From: Clavulina sp. PMI_390 | Taxonomy: Eukaryota; Basidiomycota; Agaricomycetes; Cantharellales; Hydnaceae | NCBI GenBank assembly: GCA_015039315.1 | Contig: WIDE01000044.1 | Location: 119,994 to 183,993, forward strand | Length of the DNA: 64,000 bases | Reading direction: 5' to 3' | Shown here: piece by piece, positions 24,006-34,973 of the stretch | How the letters are laid out: each line of letters begins with the position of its first letter | Numbering within the stretch: position 1 is the stretch's first letter | The notes under the pieces: model-generated | What the model was told of the DNA's origin: nothing | Database searches by the model: none | What the model saw: the letters and a program-made list of their open reading frames with translations, nothing else | Position numbers and translations under genes: made by a program

Positions 24006-24832
24006 GGTGAGGGTTTGGGTGGGGAGGAGTTTGTAGAAAGAGGGGATTTGTGGTTGGATTTGGTCAAGTGATGAGAAGGGTTTATGGATCCGACACAAGG
24101 ATGGGACGCTTAGGTCTTAATGCTGAAGTGAGAGTTAGCTTGTTGTGCCAAGCTAATGACTGAAGACGACCAAACTAACCGAGGTCGACGAAAATATGCG
24201 GTCTTCGGGCACGACACTGACGTGCTACACTCTTATGAAGAGGGGATGGAGGATGCTAATGATCTTAGTGAAGAAGGTTGTTTCGGAAGCAAATGTTGTG
24301 GGAGGGTTTGGTTTGGGAAAAGGGATGAGGGTTGTGAGCAAGAAACGATGTGTTAGAATGCGGGGCTTATATAGCCTGCCCATGCAGTACAGCCTAGTCA
24401 TTCCAGCGCTCCCGTCCCGCAGTGACTCACACGCCGAAAGAAACCGAAGGAATAGGGAACTCATTGGGCGAGGAGGTTATGGAACCTTCGCGAATGTTCA
24501 GTGATGTTCGAATCAAACGGCCGCTTGACGACTCTCAAGAGGAAGGTAATAGAAACTCAATGAGTCATGATTGACACGTATGATTTGCGCGCTTGCTGTG
24601 TAGGTGGGCGTCGGCCGATCTTCGCATGAATGAATGGTCTGTGAGCCGAGGGGTAGGAAGGGGGGATGGTCGTCTGCGACACGAATTAGGTTGCATTGTA
24701 ATCGGGGGTTGTGTAAAGAGCTATTAGCGAATGAGATATCGGGATGCCATGAACTAGATGATGCAAAGGTAACATGATAGGGTCGAAAGAGCGATGACAG
24801 GTCGCAAAAGCAACATTCCACGATTGGATTGT
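24006..24832. other. Spacer upstream of the small gene
   Basis: About 830 bp with no supported gene. It contains the minus-strand TATA-like element at 24366-24375 and the 3' flank of the MAM33 gene. Confidence 0.5.
24366..24375 (-). promoter_or_regulatory. TATA-like element
   Basis: The minus strand reads GCTATATAAG. It is about 360 bp from the ATG at 24005, so any transcript from it would have a long or spliced leader. Confidence 0.35.
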
Positions 24833-25994
24833 TCAAGCATCGACAAAGGCTTTCACCTTGCCAAGCCATTTGGTGTACTCCTATAATAGTAAGGCACGTT
24901 AAGATGGTGACTATTTCATAGTTAGTGAAATGAACAAACGAACCTTCTGCTCTTTGTACTCTGCGTAAGCAGGGATGAAGAGGGCAAGCGAAGAGTTAAT
25001 ACCACGCTCTTGTAGGAACGCCTCGAACTGTTCCTGGACCGAGACATCAAGATGGTCAAACTAGAAGGAGAATAGTTGAGTTCGGGGTCCTTGGTCAATT
25101 GGTTCAGCTTCTGATGCGTACCTGAGGACCAATGTAGAGACCCCGTCGTGTCCAATCAGCTTCAGCAGTGTTCTCGGTGGCAACCTTGGCGTTGTCATAA
25201 TAAGAAATATTATCGACAACGAAGGTACCCTCCTGGTCCAGGATGGCGTCGACAGAAAGGGCACCCTTTCCGGTCTGCAGAGCAGAAAATAGTCAACAAT
25301 TGCTCGTCAAAATAGTGCTTCATAAGCAATATATATATATATGTACCTTGGAGATTGTGAAGGCTACCCGGATAGGGGAGGAAGGCGAAGCCTCGGGTTC
25401 TGAGCCCTCCTCGGTCTCAAGCTCTGGCTCCTCCATGGGAGTGTCGAGGTCCGCAATCGAGAACAGGACGCGGATCCTATTTATCAAAAGGGCGATTAGA
25501 GTTACAGGTGATTGTAAACAAGAAGGAAAGAAACGTACTGCTCGTTGCCGAACTCGCGAACTAGGGCCACCTCGTCATGTCCGGCAGTGTCCTCAATCTA
25601 GATAGATGCATACAGGGTAAATTTTACAGAGATAGGGAGCAGGACTAGTCACGAGCATACCTTCCAGATGCCCTCCTTGTTGAACTCCTCGAGGAATGCT
25701 GGACTGAATGCATCCTCCGCGGCGTTCTGCTCCTCGAACTTGAGCTCTTCTTGCAGCTTCTGGCTCAGTGCAATATCCACTGTGGGTAAGAGAATGTCAA
25801 AAATCAAGTTGGTGACGTGTCAGCAATGTTTACGCACCCTGGCCACTGCTCCAGGCAAGACGTGACGTCGAGAAAGCGCGAGTGGCCGCCTGACGCGCAG
25901 AAAGCGTACGCAGAGCAGAAGCGCTTCTGGAAGCAACGCGGCTGGCGGGCAAAGCGCGAGAAATGACGCGAGCACTGCGGAGGAAGGAGGCCAT
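24833..25994 (-). CDS. Mitochondrial matrix p32/MAM33-family glycoprotein, about 260 aa
   Basis: Seven exons join in frame: 25994-25838, 25779-25661, 25597-25539, 25476-25347, 25274-25122, 25060-24944 and 24880-24833. The first 50 residues are rich in Arg, Ser and Ala without acidic residues (MASFLRSARVISRALPASR), a typical mitochondrial presequence. The mature part has the family's hallmarks: an acidic central segment (EEPELETEEGSEPEASP), the FVVDNISYYDNA strand, RGLYIGPQFDHLD and the C-terminal helix ending WLGKVKAFVDA. The family (yeast Mam33, human C1QBP) forms acidic doughnut-shaped trimers in the matrix that support mitochondrial translation. It is transcribed divergently from the alpha-COP gene with 292 bp between start codons. 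Confidence 0.92.
25329..25343. repeat. (AT)n microsatellite in a MAM33 intron
   Basis: An alternating AT run lies in the intron between 25347 and 25274, next to the donor site. Confidence 0.7.
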
Positions 25995-26286
25995 TTCTTT
26001 TTTTTGGGAGGTGCGGGTATGGAACGAAAATCCAAGGACGGGAAAAGTGGAATGTATTGACTAAACGCCGAGGCCAAACACACATCAACTGTGAGGTGCA
26101 CGAACACGTCGAAAGAGAGATCCACGTCGGCCGTCTTCTCCTTGACCTCACGAACCAGTGAGCAGTGTCTTTTGAGCATTATTTGAGCGGTCTTGACCTA
26201 TAGGTGCCAATTTCTGCTCAATCCAGACGTTGGCCGACGCTTGACAGAACCGTGCTTCTACATCTGTCGCATTTCACTGGCCCAAG
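25995..26286. promoter_or_regulatory. Divergent promoter shared by MAM33 and alpha-COP genes
   Basis: Only 292 bp separate two oppositely directed housekeeping start codons, so both promoters and leaders must lie here. No TATA box is obvious on either strand. Confidence 0.6.
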
Positions 26287-29200
26287 ATGGCGACTCTCAC
26301 AATGCTCACAAAATTCGAGTCCAAAAGCAATCGAGTGAAAGGTGTGTACTCTTCCGCTATCTAGATCTCCCAAAGCTAATGAATTCCCTTCGTCACACCG
26401 ACCAAATTAGGCCTTGCCTTCCACCCAACGCGACCACTCCTTGCAGCGTCCCTGCATAATGGAAGTGTGCAGTTATGGAACTATCAAATGGGCACACTTG
26501 TCGATCGCTTTGAGGAGCATGACGGTAGGCTCCTTGCGACTTTCTTGTGTATGCATGAGGTCTGATCGAAATTTGGCTTAGGACCTGTCCGAGCCGTTGC
26601 ATTCCATCCTACTCGACCTCTGCTGGCCACTGGTGGTGATGATTACAAGATTAAGGTTTGGGGTAAGTATTATGGTCTCAACGCCTCGCAACTCGACTCT
26701 AATGTGAAATCTTCTTCATCAAGACCTACGGCCCCAAAGCAGACGCTGCCTGTTCACTCTTCACGGCCACATGGACTACATCCGAACTGTCCAATTCCAC
26801 CATGAGATGCCATGGATTGTACGTGTCAGCTTGCCCTCCAAACTTCCATGGATAATAATCATGTTTTCTTTCAGCTGTCCGCCTCGGATGACCAAACGAT
26901 TCGCATCTGGAACAGCACTTCACGAACTTGCATCACGATGCTTACTGGCCACTCGCACTACGTCCTTTCTGCCCTATTCCATCCAAAAGAGGATCTCATT
27001 GTCTCCGCAGCACAAGATCAGACTGTCCGCGTATGGGACATCTCCGCTCTCCGAAAAGGCGGTCCCACCACTCATGCCCCCAACACCTTTGACTCCTTCG
27101 ATTCCATCGCCACTGTGAAGTACGTTCTTGAAGGTCATGATCGTGGAGTCAACTACGCCGCATTCCATCCTACTCTTCCCCTCATCGTCTCGTGCGGTGA
27201 CGATCGTCAGGTGAAGCTTTGGCGCATGAGCGATACCAAGGCCTGGGAGGTTGATACCTGCCGTGGCCATTTCAACAACGTATCAATAGCTCTATTCCAC
27301 CCTCGCCACGAGCTAATTCTCTCCACTGGTGAGGATAAAACCATCCGCGTCTGGGACATGACGAAGCGCACATCCATTCAAACTTTCCGTCGGGAACATG
27401 ATCGATTCTGGGCGCTTGCTGCCCATCCCAACCTCAACCTCTTCGCTGCTGGTCACGACAGTGGTCTCATCGTTTTCAAGTTGGAACGTGAACGACCAGC
27501 GTTCTCCTTATACAACGACACAGTGTACTACATCCGCGACAAATACGTGCGCCAGTACGATCTGAATACCGGAGCAGATGTCGGTGTGCTGAGTGTACGG
27601 AAGCTCGGTAACCCTTACCTGCCTCCCCGAACGCTCAGCTACAATCCAGCTGAGCGAGCAGTGCTGATCACTGCCCCGGGAACCACTGTAAGTCTCCGAG
27701 ACATCAGTCTGCTATTAAACTTCGAATCCTCACCTTTCCCCCTGCGATTCAGGCGAGTGACACCTATATCTTCGAGCTCGTTGGGCTACCGAAAGATATC
27801 GGTACTGAAGTGAAGGACTCGTCGGCAGATGGGAAGCGTGGTAACGGTAACAGCGTTGTGTTTGTTGCCCGTAACCGTTTCGCAGTTCTCGACAAGACCG
27901 CCCAGGTTTGTAGTGCTACTTCGCTTTTAGGACGTCTACTTACACTTTACCTCACAGAGCATCACCGTCCGAGACTTGTCGAATACTGTCACGAAGACCA
28001 TCCAACCCCCTGTCCAAACAAACGAGATCTTCTATGGCGGAACAGGATGCCTCTTGCTCAGCTCGCCCACGAATGTTGTGCTTTATGACCTCCAACAACA
28101 AAAAACTTTGTCCGATGTCACCACTCCTCCAGTGAAGTACGCCATCTGGAGCCAAGATGGGAACATGGTCGCTTTGTTGAGCAAGCATAGTGAGTGAATT
28201 TGTTCTTTTTTGGTAGGCATCAGTCTCATCTGCTATTCCAGCCGTCACCATTGCGAGCAAGAATCTCTCCCAGAGCTGCTTGATCCACGAGACGATCCGT
28301 ATTAAGTCTGGTGCTTGGGATGACAGCGGCGTATTCATCTACACCACCCTGAACCACATCAAATTCTGCCTGCCTAATGGGTATAGCATTGTCCATTCCA
28401 GTAACATAGTCGACAGGTACTCACGATTTTCTTGCAGGGACCATGGCATCATTCGTACTCTCGACCAGCCTCTCTACCTTATCCGCGTTAAGGGGAAAAC
28501 CGTCCACTGCCTCGACAGGACGTCTCGACCTCGCCAATTCACGATCGACCCAACCGAGTTCCGTTTCAAGCTTGCCCTTGTCAAACAGAACTACGACGAA
28601 GTTCTCAACCTCATTCGGACATCTAACCTGGTTGGCCAGAGCATCATCTCATATCTACAGAAGAAGAATTACCCCGAGGTCAGTTATGTATTGCCTTACA
28701 TCCGTGATTGAACCCTTGCCTAATATCAATCGCTTAGATCGCTCTTCACTTCGTGCAAGACAAAAACACACGTTTTGATCTCGCGATTGAGTGTGGCAAC
28801 TTGGAGGTGGCTCTCGAAACGGCCGATTCCATCGATCGTCCTGAGACCTGGAACAAGCTGGCGCAGCAAGCTATTCGACAAGGCAACCACAAGGTGACCC
28901 CATTTCTAACCTAGAAATTGGAGAGATTCTCACATTCATTGTAGATTGTTGAAAAAGCCTACCAGCGCACCAAGAACTTCGATCGCCTCTCATTCCTCTA
29001 CCTCGCCACCGGAAGCCTTGACAAACTCGCAAAGATGCAAAAGATTGCTGATATGCGAGGTGATCAAATGTCGAAGTTCCATAATGCTCTGTATACTGGT
29101 GATGTGAAAACTCGCATCAATGTGCTTCGTGATGTTGGGCTACGTAAGATTCTAGATACCATTGATTTCTTGCTTTTCACCAAGTCTTATTCTCCTTTTC

Positions 29201-30637
29201 ATAGTTCCCTTGGCATACCTCACCGCTCAAACGAACGGGCTACCGGATATCGCTCAACACATCCTCGATGCTGCGGGGCTAACAGCTGCTGACGTTGAGC
29301 AAATCCCAAAGTTCCCAGCATCTGCGCTTGCACCTCCAAAAGTGGTCACCTCAACTGCACAAATGGGGTGGCCTACAATCTCGCAAGGCGAGAACTTCTT
29401 CGACAAGGCGGTGGCTAATGGCGGCCTTACATATGAGCCAACACAAGAGACGCTCACGAACGGTCATGACACTGGTGCCGCCGCCGATCCAGAGTGGGCC
29501 GGTGATGAAGATGATGAAGAAGAAGCGGGTGATGCTGGCTGGGGTCTTGATGACGAAGAGCTGGCTGGTCCAGACGACCTAATTGTCAATGGTGCGCCAT
29601 TAGGTAACGACACGGTGCCTGAGGATGGTATCACTTCTGTCCCTGGCCCCAGCGAAGAGGATTTCTGGTCGAGAAATTCGCCCTACGCAGCGGATCATAT
29701 CGCTGCTGGGTCGTTCGAGACCGCTATGCAGCTGCTCAACAAGCAGTCCGGCGTCGTGAACTTCGAGCCACTCAAACCCGTTTTCCTCGCCATCTACCGC
29801 TCTGCCCACGCCTACATTTCCCTCAACCCCTCTATGCCTCCTCTATCCGTTCGTCTACGGAGAAATCCAGACGAAACATCACCACACAAAATTCTCCCTG
29901 TCATACTTCGCAGCTTGCAAGACTTGAAGACCCGAGACTTGACAGAAGCTCAGCGCCTTGTCTCTGCAAACAAGCTCGAGGAAGCTGCAGTCCTTTTCAA
30001 GTCAATCCTTGTCTCCTCTCTCTTTGTTGTCCCCACTTCTCCCTCCGAATCCACTCAGATACAGGAGGTGATTGGTATCGCCCGCGAGTACCTGCTGGGT
30101 GTCTCTATTGAGCTGGCTCGAAGGACGTTGGCAAGAGATGATCCTGAAAATGCGGCTGGGAATATGGAGCTGGCAGCCTACTTCACGCACTGCAACCTAC
30201 AGCCCACACACTTGAAGCTCGCACTCAGGAGTGCCATGACAGTTTGGACGAAGCACCGCAACTACGCTGGAGCTGCCCAGTTTGCCCAACGCATGCTCCC
30301 GCTGAATCCCGAACCGAAAGTTCTTGCAGCAGTACGTCAAATATCACATATTCCTTGGGAAAATTGTCTCTAACCGCTCCACTTTTGATAGGCTCAGAAA
30401 GTCATCGCGGACGGCGATCGCATTCCCATTGATGCTCACGAGACTGCATATGATCCCAATACGCCGTTCACTATTTGCGGTATCTCGTACACGGCAATCC
30501 AGAAAGGGACACCCTTCGTACGGGACCCACACTCTGGCGCGATGTTCTTGGAGAAATACAAGGGCAAGCTGTCACCGTTTACTGATGTTGTCGAAATTGG
30601 GGTGCAAGCAATTGGAGTCCCTCCGTACCGATCATAA
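26287..30637 (+). CDS. COP1: Coatomer subunit alpha (alpha-COP), about 1216 aa
   Basis: Thirteen exons join in frame: 26287-26341, 26411-26524, 26582-26662, 26724-26818, 26875-27687, 27753-27905, 27958-28189, 28242-28380, 28438-28678, 28738-28893, 28945-29143, 29205-30331 and 30392-30637. The N-terminus ([19 protein letters not shown]) opens a WD40 propeller with repeats such as [13 protein letters not shown] and [14 protein letters not shown]. The second propeller and helical solenoid follow ([40 protein letters not shown]). An acidic linker precedes the C-terminal domain that binds epsilon-COP. The last exon has the conserved Cys and His pattern near [19 protein letters not shown]. The length equals that of yeast Cop1/Ret1 and human COPA. 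It is a subunit of the COPI coat for Golgi-to-ER retrograde traffic and recognises dilysine cargo. Confidence 0.96.
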
Positions 30638-30931
30638 GTGCTGGCCATGTACCATAGAGACTTCACTTGTTCCCTATTCAAAGTTATTTTAGCTCGGGCC
30701 TTATCTCATTTTCCCAACTATGCTTCGATTGGTTCACCCTATTCCTTGGACTGCCGCAATCGCACATGAAATACGATTTTAGTGACGAGATCGTGCGTGA
30801 GTGAAGGAATCAGCAAAGCTACAGGTGGCATAGCTATACAAGGGTAGAAAGGATATTACAGGCAGAGGGGATATAGGCTGGTCCCAGTAAGGGACCAGGG
30901 ATGTCATGTGGTCGTCAAGAGAGTGAGAGGA

Positions 30932-33900
30932 TCACCCGGCGCCAACAGAGAGCGAGCTCAAGTTCGAGGAGGTGCGGCTAATGGATGCCGCGGGGGGTCG
31001 CAAACCATTGTTCTGGCTATTGATGGGACTCTGGTACGATACTTCTCTCGTGAAGGCGAGACGCACGTATGCCATCCGGTGGAAAGCGTTGAGATGTTGC
31101 AAAAACTGAACGCCAATCTAGATGGTAGATGAATCAGCGAAACGAAATGCATGTGAACGCACGACCGGGTGTACCTTGAAGGAGCGGATGATATTGAAGA
31201 GATCAACCGTTTGATCTCGAACGACAGAGATGGGATGGAAGAGTCCAAAGCCTATTGGCAGCAGTCCTCCGCTCTGCAGCGAGAGGTGAGACAGCAACTG
31301 CAAGGCGTACAGTTAGCACGAATCCGAGATCGGGTACTAGCCTGAATAACTACACATACTTCGACTACTTGGTCATATGTCCGGACCGTGTTGGAGAGCA
31401 TCTGCATCACGGTCTGCACCTCCGCGTCTGGTACAAATCGCCCCATGCGCAGCCGGGATATTTGATATCCCAGGTCGATACGAGGGAAGCAGGTGGTATC
31501 AGCTTGTGCAGCAAAGTCCTGCATGTGGAATACGAATATATTGATCAACAGAGGGCTCAAGAAGATGTTAGGGAGAGATTGGGACGCACCAGTTTGCAGA
31601 GATCATAGCTGACACTCCTACGCCAGCCCTCTATCCTACCCAAACTTATAGACAGCTCTTTATGATCGTCAAGGATTGTACCGCTACCGAGCTGTCCATC
31701 GGAGTAATTGGAGCTTGGGAAGCCCACTGCAGTCGAGCCGAACGTATCCTCTTCATGGCGAGCAGCAAGTTGAACGAATCGTTGGACATATTCCGTCACT
31801 CTGTAGCGGATCTGTTGCTCGTTGAGGCCTTGCAACTAGATATCACGGGCCGAGTGAGTTTCGTTCTCCAACAACAGGTAGGAGCTACTAACCTCCTCGA
31901 TGAACATTGAATCATAGTTGTCCCCAGCTTTCGTTGTAGTTGTTGGTTTTTCGGTACCATTCGCCATTGGCCCTTTGAGGTCTTCGTCAGAACCAACAGC
32001 TCCTGTGCTAGGTTGTCGCGGCATGCCGGGAGGCTGAGGGAACAGGCTCGCGTTTGCAGTGGGGGACCTGATGTCTTTGTTCACAGTGATTTTGCCAGTT
32101 TCGATGTTGCACAATATATCCCATCCTGGAGTTGACTCGTAAATCGGGTTCGTTACACCTGCAATGAACCCGGGGCTGTGAGAACGGAGTGAATGCAATT
32201 GAGTTTACTGGACAATCCTCGACCTGTATCGAACGATGAAGTACTCACACCGACATCATCACACTGTGGTTCGTTAGGTTTGTATAAGGAAATGCTCGAT
32301 TAGTAAACCCTCTCAATACAGCGCCACACCCAGAGCCAAAGGCACATGCAGCAAGGACATAACGTGCAACTTGCACAGCAGGACGGCCGTGGCCCAGGAA
32401 TATGATTCGTTTTTGCGTGACAAGAGCATTGAATAGGACAATGAGAGGATGTGTTTGAGCACCGTTGGAGTGGAGATGTGGATGCTGGGGTCCGGTGACT
32501 GAGGCCGTTGATTTTGAGAATAGATTTACCAGCCGGAGGAGAGAGTACTATAGACAGTCAAAAGACGGATCAGTGACTCACTCCAATTGAAAACGAGATT
32601 ATAATCTCACATCACCAACTTCACCGGGGAAAGTGGATATCGGGATGCTAACGTCAAGCTTGTGAACAATGGTTTCTTCACCAGCTTCATCGAATTTTCT
32701 CCAAATGATACTGGACTGGTAAAAGTGCGTATCACGGCTATGGTGATATGTCGGCACTGGGGGGACGTCTGGGTCGGAGGTGGTCGATCCACCCGCCATG
32801 GTGGTGCTCGAGCCTTGCCGCTGATGGTGAGTGCTCTGTGTTGTCTTGGATGACAAGGAGCGAGAGTCAAACGTCGATTTTGTGGCCGTATTATCCATGC
32901 GTGACGTGGGGCGCGGTGTAATGGCAGAGTTGGACGTGCTGACAAGAGTGAAGCCATCATCGGTCTCGGTCTCTATTCCGCCCGCTGTCTCCACATCTTC
33001 ATCACCTGCGTCATCGCTCTTCCAATCTCCCCCGTTGACATTCACGGGCGAGCTCCTGCCGGATGACATGGATCCGGAGCGTTCGCTCCGTGATGGGCTT
33101 TGGGGTTGAGGGTAGGGGGAGGTAGAGCGATCTACAAGATCAAATTTGCTACGACCATTAGTGTGGTGATGCCCAGCTTCATGCTCTGACGTTGGAGAAC
33201 CAATGGCATCACTAGGTCTTCTCCCAGCACCTTGAATGAATCGTTCATAGAAGAAATCTCTGCGATCAGAGGTGCGGAGGATGAGCTTCTCATTGCGAGT
33301 GAGAACAGGCATTTGCGATAGGTCCATCGCGTTGATAGCGTCGTAGAGACCCGCGAGCACTTCCACGGAGGGATTGGCGAAGAATTCATCCAAGGTCTTC
33401 AGCAAGGCATTCTATGTGTAGTAAAATGAGTATCGAGTTGGTGACGAGCGCTGATAGCAGATACAGAGTGGTTGGGAATTACCTTGAATACATCCACGAA
33501 TGGATGTCGAGTACATATTGCGAGCGCCTTGACCCAGCCACCACTACAGCGAGAATATAGGTTAAGGATGGATCTGGCGGGTTCCGAGAACTTGTTAGAA
33601 ACATTGGTGACTCACCGTGGCGCCGCGGCATCCTTTTTTGTTTTGACCAGATTAAGCACGTATAATAGCGGCTGTTCTGTTGGTTCTGAGGCATTCTCAT
33701 CGTTAGCATGCGTGTCCGAGAATACGGGTGCGATGGTGTTGGCTGGAGATTGGTTCAAGAAGAAATACGTCCAATCCTCCGCGTTGAAATGGGCGCCATC
33801 GGGAATCATCAGCTCTGCTAAAAGCCTGGGGGTCGGCGCCCATAACCATAATTGGATGTCAAGATGAGAGACAGGAGTTGGCGCACGAGACGAAAGAAAG

Positions 33901-34093
33901 CGGGGAAATAGGAGCACGACGGGCGCAAATTTCAGCGATGAGTATTAGCCAGACGATGAAACGCGGCGTTGGAGACTCACTGATCGTCAGTCCCGGTAGG
34001 GAAGGGGTACTGGTAGGGCAGGATGGACCCCTCATTGATATGGAATTCTGCTAACAACACGAAGGAGACATTGGACTGGGAGCCTCCGCCCAT
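30932..34093 (-). CDS. Afi1-type (Arf3-interacting) DENN/SPA-domain protein
   Basis: The start at 34093 gives MGGGSQSNVSFVLLAEF, which leads into the Afi1 docking motif (EFHINEGSILPYQYPFP, then ELMIPDGAHFNAEDWTYFF). First exons: 34093-33981, 33825-33616 and then the exon ending HPFVDVFK. A Ser-rich low-complexity insert (about 32700-33200) separates this from the DENN/SPA core: LIVLFNALVTQKRIIFLGHG, then GFIAGVTNPIYESTPGWDIL, then YRVTEYVQRFVQLA. The C-terminus shows VDLFNIIRSFK spliced to IGVQFLQHLNAFHRMAYV, and the stop is TGA at 30932. In yeast, Afi1 binds GTP-bound Arf3 and localises it to polarised growth sites. SPA and DENN proteins are trafficking regulators. All junctions inspected keep frame. 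It converges with the alpha-COP gene across a 294-bp spacer. Confidence 0.88.
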
Positions 34094-34973
34094 CCTGGGG
34101 CGGTATCAGCCAAGCAGAGCCACTCAGTTATCTTGATCAGATCGTAAAAAAGGACGAGAGAGACCAGAGACCGCGGCGAACAAGTTGATCGTCACCTCGC
34201 GTTGCCACACGGTGTTGAGGCTAATTTGGTTCGATAACTTCGATTGGCCAAACTTTGGGCCTGGGCTCAATTGTCACTTGTCCGAGTTATTATACAAGAA
34301 CCAGATGTTACTATCTGTCAATCCAGCCGAGTCTCGATATAGAGCACGTATAGATCGACTGTTTACCACGTTGCTTGTGCGGCGAGCAAGCATATTCCCA
34401 AGCTCACTCTAGCATGCAGTCGATCTACCTTATACTACCAGCCGGATGTATCCATATCACTTTAAGAACAGCCCTGATCTCCCTGAAATTTCGAACATTA
34501 GTCCTTTGCCTGGGCTGTCATCCAAGATCTGCGTGCTGATCTTTCCACGACTACATATGCCTCACCTCATCCGCCTGCTCTAACGAGATCCATGGGCATG
34601 CTATGGAAAATCGACGAACAACTGATGGCCCTTTCAATATATCAGTGCTCTTCCATCTGAAAACGCGATTTGTCCCGTCGTCAGGTCAGGGATGGGGCAG
34701 GTTAGGATTTGGAGGTGCAGAGCTCCAGGCGAACTCGATATATCTGGACTGTGGATCAAGATTGGATCTGGTATAATTTATTATAGTGGCTCTAATGGTC
34801 AAGAAGTGAGGCTAGAAGATAAACCAGGTCCTTTCGGGACCTAACGCAATATACAAAGAGCAGAAGAGTGCCTCGAATGAAGGCACGAGCAAGAAGAGTA
34901 TGTCAGCTACACAAAAAGCAAAAAATGAAACAAGAAATGATTGATGCTAGAGTAAAGGGAAATTGGTTGTCCA
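34094..34973. other. Spacer between Afi1-type and PHD/chromo genes
   Basis: About 880 bp. It holds the promoter of the minus-strand Afi1-type gene and the 3' flank of the chromodomain gene. No gene is supported. Confidence 0.5.

Noticed and set aside
34185..34412. 75-codon plus-strand frame upstream of the Afi1-type gene
   Set aside because: No homology-like motif and it lies in the expected promoter of the minus-strand gene.
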